Assembly (NCBI GenBank): GCA_964490015.1
Contig: CAZBBA010000007.1
Coordinates: 1 to 64,000, forward strand
DNA from: Perlabentimonas sp964490015
Lineage (GTDB): Bacteria > Bacteroidota > Bacteroidia > Bacteroidales > Tenuifilaceae
Reading direction: 5' to 3'
Length of the DNA: 64,000 nt
This document shows positions 42,601 to 57,600 of this stretch, one piece after another. Below the pieces are notes generated by a model, which saw only the letters and a program-made list of their open reading frames with translations, did no database searches and was not told the DNA's origin. Within the stretch, counting starts at the first letter, position 1. Every line of letters begins with the position of its first letter. The position numbers and the translations under genes were made by a program.

Positions 42601-45600
42601 CTATCTGTGGAGCCGAAAGCATTACATCGAACCAACTGGTGCCAAGCCATTTGAGTTCAAGGTATGTAAATGAGATTTTCTTGAATAGATTTAAAGAATA
42701 AGTTCCCAAATTTATAACTTGGTGTTCGTGGGATAAAAAGGAGTAGAATTAAATGCCTTACGTTATGAGAACAGCAGCGCTAATAATTTCTTTTCTGACA
42801 ATCTTTATAGACGCAAAATCTCAAAATTCAGAAGTTGAGATTTACCTAATGCAAGATGATTCCATTTTAAAAGGTCAGCTCCTTGAATACAAAACCGATT
42901 CAGTTCTTGTTGTGGTGGATAGCCTAAATATGTTTGTGCTTGCCAAAGTCGATTTAGAGGGCAAGGATTTGCCCGTATCGAAAGAGGTAAAGAAGTTCCA
43001 AAGAAAACTAATGCGGAGCGAAAGCAAAAAGGTAATGCATCTGTTCCCGGGTATTTACCAGATACGAAATGGCGAAGAGGTAAAGGGTAAAATTATGTTG
43101 GCATTATCCGCCGCCGGTGCAATTGGCGCAGTTTCATCGGGTGTTGTTTTTGTGGTCATATTAACAACAGCCAGTTTTGGGCCATTTAGCGTTATAGCGG
43201 CTATTGGAACATCTATAGTTGTATTCGCATCAGCGGCTGTGCTTTGGGCTGTGGGTTCGGTATGGTCTATGGGTGATATTAGTAAAAAGATTGAGCACAG
43301 GGTCAAAAATCGATATTACTATCGAGGCGGTATTACATCCTTTAAATCAAATCTACTTGTAACTATAGATTATTGATTTTTAAACTTTTCACCATTAATT
43401 AAGCTAAGTTTGTACATACAACCGCAGATAAAATTATGACCCGATAAAATATCGGATTAATACAAAAAATATGGAAACCAAACAGGATTTAAAATTAGCA
43501 GTTATTATAGATGCCGATAATGTGCCCAGCACAAACGTTAAGGCTATGATGGAGGAGATTGCCAAGTACGGAGTGCCCACATTTAAAAGAATTTATGGCG
43601 ATTGGACCAAACCCAACCTGGCCGGATGGAAAAGCGTGCTGCTCGAGACCGCCATAACTCCAGTGCAGCAGTATGGCTACACAACCGGGAAAAACGCCAC
43701 CGATTCGGCCATGATCATCGATGCCATGGATATCCTATACACCGGCAAAGTTGATGGTTTCTGCATCGTGTCGAGCGATAGCGATTTCACCAAGCTGGCC
43801 ACTCGCCTGCGCGAATCGGGAATGAAAGTCTTCGGTTTTGGCGAGCGTAAAACGCCAAATCCCTTTATAGTTGCATGCGATAAATTTGTGTACCTCGAGA
43901 TTCTAAAAACCCCCAGCAATGTCAAGGCAACCGAATCGGCAGCATCAAAAACAAAAACAACGGAGCAACCGCCAATGCCTGTGGTCGACAAGCAAACCCT
44001 ACGGCTAATCTCATCAACTGTAAACGATATTGCCGATGAGGACGGATGGGCCTACCTGGGCGATGTGGGGAATCTGCTAATCAAAAAGCGGCCCGACTTC
44101 GATCCGCGCAACTACGGGTACGATAAGCTAACACCCCTGATTAAATCGCTTAAGGCAAATTTTGATGTGGACGAGCGCATTACCGACCGTGCAAACATTA
44201 AGTTGGTATACATAAAAACGAAAAAGAGATAGTTGCACCATCCTGTTAAATTCCTGTTTATAAAGTCTAACCAATTGAAATGAAATGGGCCTACCTTTCG
44301 GTAAGCCCACAGCGATTTGTATTTCTTTAAAAAATGACTAAACGTCTTTCTTGGGCGCCAGAAACTTATTGTAGAGCAGAAGCCCAACAATAGTAAGCAC
44401 ACCAATGCCGCTAAACATTAGCCAGAGCAGTCCAGGACGGCCCATCTCTGTAACAAACTTCACGTAGGTAAATGCGCCAAGCACACCTCCAATACCGCTG
44501 CCAATCACCCCGTACAGGAATGAGTAGCCCAGGTAAAGGGCTTTCTTATCGGGGGGAGCAATAAGTCCAACATACGAGATAAACTTGGGATGCGCAGTCA
44601 TCTCACCAATCGAGAAGATGATTATCCCCGCCATAAACACCCAGGCATGGGTCGAAATTGCCAGAATGCCCATCCCCACTGTTCCCATGGCTATGCCAAT
44701 AATCATGGTGGGCAGCGCCTTGGTATTCTTCACCAGCATCGAGATAATGAGCTGCAGCAGGATAATGGTTCCCGCATTTATTACAGTTACGTGCTCGGCA
44801 TCGAAGCTCCACGATGGATTCTCTGTGAAAAGCGCAAGGAACGAGTTCACGGCATTGTTCACCGGGGTCATATCCATATACTCGGTGAGGTACCACAGTA
44901 CTGTGTCGAACATCTGAAAGTAAAGAATCCAGAAACAGGAGTAGATGGCAATCATTATGATAAAGCGGAAATCCTTAAGCACCATTACAGCACCTGTAAG
45001 CACCTCGCCCAACTTCTTCTGAATAGCTGGCCTTGCAGGCTCCTTGTATAGGAAGATGGCTAGGAAAAGCAGCCAGCCTGTACCCACAGCAGCCATTATA
45101 AAGATGTAGTTCCATCCAAAGCTCTTCATCAACGGAACTAGGAACAGCGGGAAAAGGAACGCTCCCAGGTTGATGGTCCAGTAGAAAATACCAAATCCAA
45201 GTCCCGAGTTGCTCTCGTCGGTGCAGCGGGCTATGGATCCAGAGATAATGGGTTTGAAAAAACCTGCTCCGGTAACCATTAGCAGCAAGCTGGCAAAAAC
45301 CAGATAGTAGCTGGTGCTAAAGCTGGTAAAAAGGTAACCCAACGACATCACCGCAAACGAGAAGATAAGGGTTTTCTTGTACCCAAACTGATCGGCCAGC
45401 GCTCCGCTAAGGATGGGCAGCAGGTACAGCAGCGGGGTAATAACGCTCTTGATAACGCCCACGCTCTCCTTCGAGAATCCCAGTCCACCCTGTCCAATAT
45501 CGAGTACGAGGTAAACCGAGAGCACCGACATTACGCCGTAGTACGATCCCCGCTCAAAGAACTCCATCACGATAACCGTCCAGAAGTTACGCGGGAATGA

Positions 45601-48600
45601 GGCTAGACCCTTTTTCTTAGGTGTATTTTCCATGCAATTAGTTTTTTAAATTTTTGCCAAAACTAATCCATTATTTCACTTTCCAAAAGGATTTTTTTCA
45701 TTTAGGCGGTAAAAAACACCATCAACCTCCATAAAAAGATTAAGCCCAATGAGTTTTTGGAGGTATGTTACAAACCAAAAAAATTACTTTAACGCCTCCA
45801 TGCCAATTAACTTGTTAAGGATAGCGTAAATGGTGAGACCCGATACGGTTTTTATCCCCAGCTTGCGGGTAATATTCTTGCGGTGGGTAATCACGGTGTG
45901 TGGGCTGATAAAGTTCTTCTCGGCAATCTCCTTATTCGATAAGCCCAGCGCCACATCCTTAAGAATTTCGATCTCGCGCTCGCTAAGCTCAGCGCCTTCG
46001 GCAGGATTCTCCTCAAGACTGGCCACCCTACAAATAACCGATTTTAGTTTCTTGAGAACCGACTGCTTGGGCTCGTCCAACGAAATTGTATCTGTAACAA
46101 TAGCCTTTAAACTATCAGCCAATAAAACCATTGAGGTAGAAACGGCAATCACAAAGCATTTTTTCTTACGTTCTGCAATTTTTCGTAACTCCTCCGAAGA
46201 AATCTCATTAAGTAAATCGAAGTTGATAACAACCACATCGGCCGAGTGGTGTGTGATTAGATCGCCCAACCGCAGCGAAAGTTCGAGCTCGCGCACTACG
46301 TTAGTGTTGGGCATCTCGTTGATTAAACTCACCAGGCCCTTGCGGACAATAAACGAGCGCTCTACCACAATAAAGTTCACCTTGCTCATACTCCTCGCAT
46401 TAGGGCTTTCTCCATCTCAGCTACTTTGGGCGCCAGTACTTTCTCCTCAATACGTGCATGGTTGTTGATGTCCTTCTCGAGCAGCGAGAACTCCTTAAGT
46501 ACCCTTAAACATAACTGCTGATTGGCAACGGGTGGAACGTACTTAATAAAAAGGGTATTGATATCGTATAGCTTCGATTCCACATCGTCGTGCTCATCGA
46601 GGAAGTTATTCATGGAGTAAGCATTTAGCGATTCCAATACTTTTTCCACTCCCCTCCCATTTAGGAATGCATCCTCAACGCTGAGGGCGTAGGGAAAAAT
46701 CTTATCATCTTCCCAAATCAGATGCTTAAATAGCTCCTCCTTGTAGTCGGTAAAGAACTTAAGCACCAGCTTCACCTCTGTGGGGTTTTTGCAGTCCTCA
46801 AGCAACTCGTACATCAACTTTTCGATGTAGGGCAAATCCTCCACCATGTAGGCCCTGTGGGTTTTTCGAAGGTACTCAACAATTTCGGCCACGCTAAAAC
46901 TCTGGAGATGTTTCTGAGGGAAGTAGTTGGGATCGTGGTACGCATTAAGGATTTCAAGGAAAAAATCGGGATTAATGCCATAATCGCCGCAAACCTTTTC
47001 CACTGTTTTTTCGCCAAAACCCAGCTTTATACCAAAGCGATTTATAACGTTAAGCGTATTAAAGTCAGCCTGAATCACCTCAGCCAACTTCATCTTATAA
47101 GTGAACATAATCTTACTGTTTTGTCCTAATAAACATCGGTAAACAAATGTAGTTCAAATTTGCAAAACCAAAGTAAACATTCACTCAACTTTAGTATCTT
47201 TATGCCTTATATTATTCAATAAAACAACAATTTTAGCATGCTCGAATTTGCATTATATATAGCTGTTGGCCTTGTATTTGGGGCCCTTGTAACCGTTTTC
47301 ATTTTCCGTATGCTTGTTAAGCCCGAACTAGGCAACAATAATTTGGAGGAGCAAAGGCTCAAACTAATTGAATCCGAGAGCAACCTTAGGGTTGCTAACG
47401 ACAGACTAGCAAGATTGGAGGAAACCAGAGGCGAGTTACAACGCGACCTTGAACATCAATCAAAAATGAATGGTGATTTAAACGCCAGGCTATCTTCCCT
47501 TTCGACACTACTCGATGAGACTCAGAAGCAAAACATCAACCTACAAGAGGAGTTTAATCTGCAAAAGAACGAGCTAAAGGCAAAGGTTGAGGCCTATCAG
47601 GAATTGAGCCGAAACCATGCAGCCGTGGGGATGAAGGCGGAGTCGCTGCAGGAGCAACTTTCGAAACTTACCGAGGAACTTGAGGCTTACAAGCAGGAGG
47701 TTAAAGCATTACAGGTTAACCTATCGACCTCGAAGGAACGGGCAGTTGAACTAGAGAAGGAGAACAAGTACTTAAAAGAGATGCTCGACAAGCAAAAGGA
47801 GGAGGTTGAACAGATTGGCAAGAAATTCTCCAATGAGTTCAAGCTACTGGCCGATAGTATTCTGGAGGATAAGAGCAAGCGCTTTACCGAGATGAACCAG
47901 AATAATATTGAGCAGCTACTAAAGCCACTTGGCGAAAATATTCACCTATTCCAAAAAAAGGTGGAGGAGGTATACGACCGCGAGAGCAAAGAGCGGTTCT
48001 CGCTGGGCAAGGAGGTGGAAAAGTTGGTGGTGTTAAATCAGAAAATCAGCGAGGAGGCCAATAATCTTACCAATGCCCTAAAAGGCCAGGTGAAGCAGCA
48101 GGGAAACTGGGGTGAGATGATACTGGAAAGCATCCTCGAGAAATCGGGGCTGGTAAAGGATCGCGAGTACTTTGTGCAGGAATCCTTTAAGGATGAGGAT
48201 GGCCGCAGATTCCAGCCCGATGTAATTATCAACTACCCCGACAGCCGCAAGCTGGTAATCGACTCCAAGGTGTCGCTGGTGGCCTACGAGCGCTACTGCT
48301 CCAGCGATTCGCCCGAGGAGCAGCAGAAGGAGCTGGCAAGCCATGTCCGATCTATCCGCTCGCATATCGACATTCTTAGTTCCAAGAACTACGCCGACCT
48401 GGTGGGCGGGCTCGATTTTGTAACCATGTTCTTGCCCATTGAACCCGCATTTATTCTGGCCATGCAGGCCGATCCCGATATTTGGAACTACGCCTACTCC
48501 AAGGGCGTGCTTATGCTCAGCCCCACCAACCTGATTGCTGCGCTTAGGCTAATTCACAACCTATGGCAGCGCGAGTACCAGAACCGCCATGCCTTTGAGA

Positions 48601-51600
48601 TTGCCGAGCGCGGAGGCCAGCTTTACGATAAGTTTGTGGGTTTTGTGGAGAGCCTAAACTCCATTGGCGATAACCTTGGTCGCACGCAGAAAAGCTACGA
48701 TCAGGCCATGAAGCAGCTCACGTTGGGTAGTGGAAATCTGGTTTCTCAAACCCAAAAGCTAAAGGATCTGGGTGCCAAGGCCAAAAAAAGCATTCCCGCA
48801 TCGATGCTCGATACCGATGAGGAAAATAATGAACCATTAAGCATTGAGGGAACTTTATGATTTCGATTTGCCTACCCATATACAATTTTGATGTAAACGA
48901 GCTGGTTGACGATTTGCTTCGACAAGCTCGTGAGTTCAATATTAATATCGAGATACTTGCCTTCGACGATGCTTCGCTGTCGTACTACAAGAAGCGGAAC
49001 ACCAGAATATCGGTGAACTCCAACGTTCACTACCTCGAGTTCGACTACAATCTTGGACGAAGCAGGATACGTAACCGACTAGCCGATTTTGCGCAGGGTA
49101 GCTGGTTACTATTTTTGGACTGCGATATGATTCCAGAATTGCCCAACTTCCTCAACAACTACAACTCGGTAATCGATCAGGCAAATGTGATTTGCGGGGG
49201 AACCAGCTACGGCCCCAAACCCTTTAAACGGGAACTTCTGCTTCGATGGCGATACGGAGTGCACCGGGAGAGCAAAACCGCAATTAGGCGTCAAGCACGA
49301 CCATACACCTCTTTCCTTAGCGGAAATTTTATGATCCGCAAGGATGTTTTTCATCAAATTCGGTTCAATGAGGCAATATCGGGGTATGGTCACGAGGACA
49401 CTCTTTTTGGACTCGATCTAAAAAGGAACAAGGTACCCATACTACATATCCAAAATCCCTGTATCCATTTGGGCATTGAGCCCTGTTTCGACTACTTACT
49501 TAAAACCGAGCAGGGAATTATTAATCTGGTAAGGCTACTTAACATTGTTCCGCACGAGCGGAAAAACCTGAGGCGCAATATCAAGTTGTTGCGTGTTTAC
49601 CAAACTTTCCGTATCCTTGGTTTGGGTTACCCGCTGCGCTGGTTCTTCAGGGTATTCAATCCTCTTATTCGAAGAGTGCTCTGCAGCAACAGGCCGTCCA
49701 CAATTCTCTTCGATCTATACAAGCTGGGTATGTTGGCTCAACTCTTTAGAACCGACAAGCTGCAAAGAAAAAGCATTGGTTAATGCTGATAAATCATAAA
49801 GAGGGTATCTCAAAAGTCTAAAAATCATTTTTATTCTCTTTGTGTTTTTTTGTGATTTCCTTGTGAGTCTTTGTGTAATAGCATTTTAAATTTAACACAT
49901 AGTTCCACAAAGGTTTTCACAAAGTTCCACAAAGGACTTTTAAGACATCCTCTTTAATGTATTAAAGTGATTTCTAGTCTCTCTGACTAAGTTTACTAAG
50001 TTCGACCAGCTGATTCCAGTTTTTGAAAGCCGCATCAACATCGGAACGGGTAACGTTGCCAGTAGCAAAGGTTTGCTTTACAATACTTTCTACTGCCTTG
50101 TCAAGGGTAAATGCCTGAGCAACCTTCTGCTCGGACGATGATGCATCGATCAACTTTTGTAAGGCTATTAAACCCTTTAACCCCTCAAAAGCCATAATTG
50201 AGGCCAAGTAATCCTTTTGATACTCTTCGATACCACTGTAACCATAAATTTCAATAATTTTGAGTTGCTCGGCTTGCTGATTATTACCCAGAGTTTTAAG
50301 TTCCTTGGTTACGTCTATTAGCTTTTCAATCTTTTCGTCGGTTACCTTCAATTCGCCTTTGGCGAACCAGTCCTTTGCGAACTCGGCGGCCTCCTCGGGA
50401 AACAACCTGGGCTTGGCCATTGTGTCGTCCATATCAGCATATTCAACCGACTCGCTATCATTTGCCTCCAAATCCTCGAGTATCGATTTGTAATCCTCCT
50501 TTGCAGACTTCTCCATTTCCTTTGCTATCTTTTCAAAGTCTTTTAGTTTCTGCTCAAAACGGCTAGTGCCAAAACCAGTAAAAGATTTTGCAGCCTGACG
50601 GGTTGCCCCTGCAATTAGCATCGATAGCACAAGCAAACCAGCCAACACGTAGCCAACAACCCGGGCAGTTTCCTCCTTGCCCTTGAGGGCAATGGTAAGT
50701 CCGTAGTACAAAATGTATAGGGCATAAAGATTAACAGCCAACCCCACAAGTGCGCTTATCCAGTAGCTTAAACCCCCCAGTACATTTAGAAACGAGGAGA
50801 TAGGATACACAACCATTAAGGCAACAGCAACCCTAAAGTTAGCTTCGTAGTCGGTATTCCCTCCGCAAATCGATGACAGTATTAGGAAAATTACGCCCAT
50901 TATAAAAGCGCCAATAATGGCTCCTATAATAGTTGCGAACAAAGCCCCAATACCAAAAGCCCCACCAAACACGCTGCCGATGTGCATGAAACTCCAAATC
51001 ATGTTGAACATCCCAGCCAGTGCGCCATAAATCAACACCTTGATTAGAGGCTCACCTAAACCCCCGCTGAGGGCAAGATTTGGGAAAAAATCCTTTGGAC
51101 TTAGCAGTACATCTCTTGAATCGTTGATGAATTGCTGAAAATCGAATCCTTTTTGCTCTTCCATAGCTACTTATTTTAGGTTTGAATTTTTCATGAACTA
51201 ACAAAGGTAGGGCTTACAGCCATACGAGTCAAGTTAAAAAGAAATTAATGGAGGAAAAATTGGAAACCGCTTAAGCTAAAATAAGGCCACATCGTTATAT
51301 GTCAATAATCTTATTTTTAAGGGCGTATTTTACCAGATCGACGGTAGTGGTTAGCTCCAATTTTTGCATTATATGATTTTTGTGCGACTCCACTGTTCGA
51401 ACGCTAATAAAAAGCTTTTCGGCAATTAGCTGGTTAGAGTAGCCTTCGGCTACAAGTTTTAGGATTTCCGATTCGCGAGGTGTCAGTTTTTCGTCTTTCA
51501 ACTCGTTGGCACGTTCGGGATCCTTTATCTGTTTAAGGTAACTTTTAAGAATAATCTCCGAGATATCTTTGCTAAAGTACTCTTTCCCTCCACTTACGGC

Positions 51601-54600
51601 CTCTATCGCTTCAATCAGCTCGCATTGGGTAATGTTTTTGGGAAGATATCCCTTTGCCCCAGCTTTTATGGCATTAAAAACAAACTCCTGATTGGTGTGC
51701 ATCGATAGCATAATCACCTTAATGTTTGGGAAATCGTTCGAAATTACCTTTGCCAACTCGATTCCTGAAATGCCTGGCAGTGAAATATCGACAATAGCAA
51801 TCTGGGGAATTTGACTTGTCAACTTTTCGAGCATTTCGCTAGCTGTGCTAGCCTCGGCAACAACCTCGATGTGTGTTTGCCCCTCGAGTAGTGCCTTAAT
51901 TCCATCGCGAACAATCTGATGGTCGTCGACAAGTGCAACGGTAATTCTGCTCATAGTACTTTTTTCTCCTTAAGATTAATGTTTACGGGAAATTCCACTT
52001 TTATCACAGTGCCCTTTCCTGAGGTGGAAATAAGATCGAATTTTCCACCTAGCAAATTTGCCCTCTCCTTCATATTGTAAAGACCATTGCCCGAACTGCT
52101 TATCCGATTCTTAACAAAACCCTGCCCGTTATCCTCAATATGTAGATAGATCTTGTGAATATCGGAAAAAACCGACACCACTGCACGGCTAGCCCCGGAA
52201 TGCTTTACAATATTTGTAAGGGCCTCCTGAACAATTCTGTAGGCGTATGTTTTTATAAGCATATCGAGCGCCTCGGGGAGCACACCCACAACCAGTGATA
52301 TTGAGATACCCGAGTTTGATTCGACCTCGGTGCAAAGATTACGCAGTACAACCGCCAGGCTAAACTCGGTAAGCGCTGCAGGCATCAAGTTATTGGAAAT
52401 TCTTCGGGTCTCATCGATGGTTTGGTTAAACATCTTCTTAACCAACTCAATGGTTCGAGCCTGATCGCCCAAACTATCAAGCGGAATGCTTTCGAGCCTA
52501 AGCTTTATGGCTACAAGGGTTTGTCCTAGGCCATCGTGTAACTCGCGCGAAAGCCGCTGGCGCTCCTGCTCCTGCCCATCAATCACCGAGCGAAACCTAT
52601 TTAAACGCTCCACCTTAAGCTCGTCCTCTATGGCCTTGCGCTCCGAGATATCGCGAATTACCATCACCTCCATTTGCTGTTCCTGATAAACCATTCGCCT
52701 ATGCTGAACCTCAACCTGAATTCTCGCTCCTTTCTTGGTAATCACAACTGCCTCAAAGGAGTGAATCTCGGAGGGATCGTTAAAATTCAACAGAAAATCA
52801 TCGTCAGCAAAAAGTTCCTGAGGCGATTTGCTAAGCAGCTCGGCTTCGGTAAAACCTGTGAGATTAATTAGTGCACGGTTTACCAGCACAATTTTTCCCG
52901 AAAAGTGCAGTAAAATTCCATCAATAGTAGCTCGGTAAAAATGCAGCAATCGCTGCTCGCGCTCGCGCAACCGCTGAGTTGTGTGTTTAAGCCTTAGAGT
53001 CATTTTATTGAATACCTGCGTGAGGAGACCAATCTCATCGCGCTGATGAATGGGAATAGCAATATCGAAATTTCCCTCACCCACCTTGGCTGCAGCTTCC
53101 TTTAGTCGAATCAACGGATTTATTATCAACCCACTAAAAGCAAATACGCCAATTGTGATGAGGATAAAGATGGAGCCGCCAATTATTAACATTCGGCGTT
53201 TGAGCTGTGCCGTGTCGTGGAGCGCTTCGTCCCAGTCCATTTCGGCAACAATAACCCAATTCAGGTTAGGAATTTGTAGTGGTCTGTATGAGCTAAGCAC
53301 ATCAATGTTCCTGTAATCGGTAATTCGTGCAGTTCCCGAAATCCCAAGCAAGGCCTGCTCCACGGCATAGGTTTTGGATTGAACCATCAGCACAGAATTG
53401 TCCACAAACCTCGATGATGAGCGCATTAGGAAATCGCTGCCGGCCAGGTAAACCTCTCCCGTTTTCCCCATTCCAATCTTATCGATATGTTCTGCCATCA
53501 AGCTATTAAGAGCCAAATCGGGAATCTCGAGGAGCACCACTCCCTGTGGGTTAGCGTTAATAAAAACTGGCGATCCTACAAATGAACTATAGCTGTTGAG
53601 TAGCGATCCCGTGGTGAAATCGGAAAACAAAGTTTTGTTGGATGAAAGCACCCGATTTTGCAAATCGGTTAACGATTCTCGCGAATTAAGGTTGGTGTAC
53701 ACAACTTTATCGAAGAGAGTCTCTCCTCCAAGTTTTATGCAGAATGCTTGGCCATTGCTAAGACCAACGCTAAAACTGCTGTAGCAGTTTGCGTTAGTTA
53801 GAAAAGTAATGGTATTTCGGAAAGGATCATCAGAAATTAAATTCTGCTGATGAACGCTTCCACTACGCTGAAATTCATTGAAAATTCGTTGAACCGACCC
53901 GCTGTTGGCCACCAACTCAATCTCACGGTACCTGTCCAAAAAGAACTGTTCAACCTGACGGGCTTTCTCCTCGCGGATTGAGGTAAGTTGATTGAATGTG
54001 CGATTTAGCAATGCATTGCGAGCAATGTAGTAGGAATACCCTCCAAGCAGAGTGAGCCCTACAAAGCAAAAGAGCATTGAGTACACAAAAAGTCGCGTTT
54101 TTATGGAGAGCGATCTCATTGTCAAATAGGTGTAAAAACAAATGTAATATTTTTTTTTACATAGCCTTTTAAATAGCAAAAATTCAGAGGTCGAGAATCA
54201 GGTTAAAAAAAGAAATCATCATAAATCCTGTTAGAATATTTCTGTATCAAGATTGTGAAAAATTCTATTCTCTGCACTACAAATGCTATATTTGCCACCA
54301 ACTCAAAGAGAGCGAACAATGAGAGCAAGTATTCCATTCGAGGTAAGAGAAATTGAAGCAGCAAGTTTTCATCCTATCGTAAAGGCGCAAATTGCAGGTT
54401 TACATATTTATATGATTCTCGATACCGGTGCCTCGAGAACCGTTGTAAACCGCGAGCTACTTGACGATTTGCCCCGAATGAACGAATCCCACGAGGAGGC
54501 ATTTGCCGCTGGGATTAATGCCCAACAACTTAAGGTTGAGCAGGTACAAATCCCAACCATACAAATTGGCGAACAACAATTTGCCAATATGGTGGTTTTT

Positions 54601-57600
54601 GCCACTGACCTAAAAGCAGTATCGGATTTGTACGAAAAAATGGCCGGGATAAGAATCGACGGTTTGTTAGGCTGTGATTTTTTGGAAAGCCATAGGGCTG
54701 TTGTAGATTTTCATAAAAGATCCATCCTGTTGAAAACTAAATTGCTCCCTATAAATCAGCAGGACAAGCAAAATCAACGCCTTTAGGTGAGAGCAGAAAT
54801 GTTTGACATTCTTTGGTTTTATGGCTTTTCTCAAAAAAAGTAATATATTTGCCCCACATTTTCAAAATAAACTAAAAGTAATCAATCGTTTAACACAAAG
54901 AACCAATGCAAAATAGAGGTGCGATAAGGTTAATTGCAGTAGCATTGACGCTGGTATGTATCTACCAGCTATCCTTTACCTGGTTTGCCAAAAGAGCAGA
55001 ACGGGCAGCAGTACAGTACGCCCAGGGCGATCCGAAAAAGGAAGCATACTATCTCGATTCCATTTCAAGCGAAACTGTTTACAACTTCCTGGGGTTACGT
55101 AAGTACACCTACCGCGAGGTGAAAGAGCGCGAGATAAATCTCGGTCTTGACCTTAAAGGCGGGATGAACGTTACCCTTGAGGTATCGGTTGTAGATATCA
55201 TCCGCTCATTATCGAATTACAGCAACGACAGCGCTTTTGTGGCAGCTATCGAGATGGCCAAGAAGATGCCTCCCTCCGAGGACTTCATCACTCGTTTCGG
55301 CAGAGCTTTCGAAACCCTTGCGCCTAACGCACGTTTAGCTGCAATCTTCAACACCGTGGAGCTTCGCGATAGGATTAACTTCAACTCAACCAACGCCGAT
55401 GTACTTAATGTAATTAAGAAAGAGGCCGAGAGCGCCATCGCCAACTCATTTAATATCCTCCGTAACCGTATCGACAAGTTTGGTGTGGCTCAGCCCAACA
55501 TCCAACGCCTCGAGGGTTCGGGAAGAATTCTTGTTGAGCTACCAGGTGTTAAAGATCCTGAGAGGGTTCGTAAACTCCTACAGGGAACTGCAAGCTTAGA
55601 GTTCTGGGAAACCTACGAGAATAGCGAGATTTTCCCCGCTCTTCAGGAGGCAAACAAAAAGATTAAAGAGATTAAGGATGCTGAAGCTGCCCTTAAAATG
55701 GGCGAAAAAGCCGAAGAGCCTAAGCAAGAGGTTGCTCAACCACAAGCCGATGAAGCTGCCCAAGCTGATGAACTCCTTGAGATGCTTAAAACCGAGGGCG
55801 ATTCAACCGAAATGGATCAAGGTGATTGGGCAAAGGAATTTCCCCTATTTGCTATTCTTAACCCCAATACTAACCAGCAAGGACAAATTATGCGTGGCCC
55901 ACTGGTTGGCTATGCGCATTACCGCGATACCGCTCAGGTTAATGCATACCTAAATATGCCACAGGTTCGCCAGCTTCTACCACGCGACCTAAAACTATTA
56001 TGGTCTATTAAACCGGCAAAATGGGATACTAAAAATAACGTTTTTGAACTTATTGCCATAAAAGTAACCAGCCGCGACGGAAAACCCCCACTAGATGGCG
56101 GCGTTATTACCGATGCTCGCGACGACTTTGGCCAAACCAGCGGCGAGTCGGAGGTATCGATGAGCATGAATGCTGAGGGTGCCAAAGTATGGGCTCGCTT
56201 AACTGCTGATAATGTTGGCCGTGCAATTGCAATTGTACTCGACAACTACGTTTACTCATATCCAAACGTAAACCAAGAAATCCGCGGTGGCCGCTCGTCA
56301 ATTACTGGTGGTTTCACCATTAACGAGGCAAAAGACTTGGCCAACGTACTTAAGTCGGGTAAACTACCTGCACCTGCTCGCATAATCCAGGAAGAAATTG
56401 TTGGTCCATCGTTAGGACAAGAAGCTATTGACTCGGGTTTGCGCTCATTCATCGTAAGCTTCCTAATTGTACTGCTGTTCATGGTGTTCTACTATAGCCA
56501 CCGAGGCGGTTTAATTGCCGACATGGCGCTGGTAGCCAACCTCTTCTTCATATTTGGTGTACTAGCATCATTCCAGGCAACCCTCACTCTTCCTGGTATT
56601 GCAGGTATTGTGCTTACCATGGGTATGTCGGTCGATGCCAACGTGCTAATCTTCGAGCGTATCCGTGAGGAGCTAAAAGCCGGTAAAGGCTTAAGTCTTG
56701 CCATCTCCGATGGATACAAGAATGCCTACTCGGCAATTATCGACGGAAACGTTACCACGCTTTTAACCGGGGTTATCCTTTACCTATTTGGCTCAGGCCC
56801 AATTCGCGGTTTTGCAACCACACTGGTAATTGGTATTATAACTTCATTATTCAGCGCATTATTCCTAACCCGTTTGGTAATCCACTTCATGCAGCAACGC
56901 AAATACAACATCACATTCTCGAACCGTGTGAGCGAAGGTGCATTTAAGGATACCAAGTACAACTTTATTGGTGCCCGTAAATACTCCTATATCATTTCGG
57001 CTGCAGTTATGCTAATTGCAGTTGGATCACTTGGATTGCGTGGCTTGAACTATGGTATCGACTTTTCTGGAGGTCGCTCATACGTGGTTCGTTTCCAGCA
57101 GGATATTTCCACAGTTGATGTGGCTGGCGAGCTAAGAGGCGCTTTCGGAGAGACCCCTGAGGTGAAAACCTTTGGCCCATCGAATCAGGTTAAGATTACA
57201 ACCAAGTATAGAATTGACGACGAAGGCGAGAATGTTGATAACCAAATTGACTCGTTACTGCACGTTGGGCTAATGCCGTTCCTGCCCGAGAATACTTCGC
57301 TGGAGGCATTCCGCGACGACTTTAAGCAGAGCAGTATGAAGGTTGGCCCAACCATTGCCCACGATCTCCGTCAGGAGGCAATTATTGCCCTATTCTTCGC
57401 CTTGGTTGCAATATTCCTATACATCCTAATCCGTTTCAAAAACTGGTCGTATGGTACAGGTGCGGTAATTGCCCTTTTCCACGACACCGTGATTGTTATT
57501 GGTATCTTCTCGTTGCTTTACAACAGAGTGCCCTTTGGATTGGAGATTGATCAGGCATTTATTGCGGCAATCCTCACCATAATTGGTTACTCCATCAACG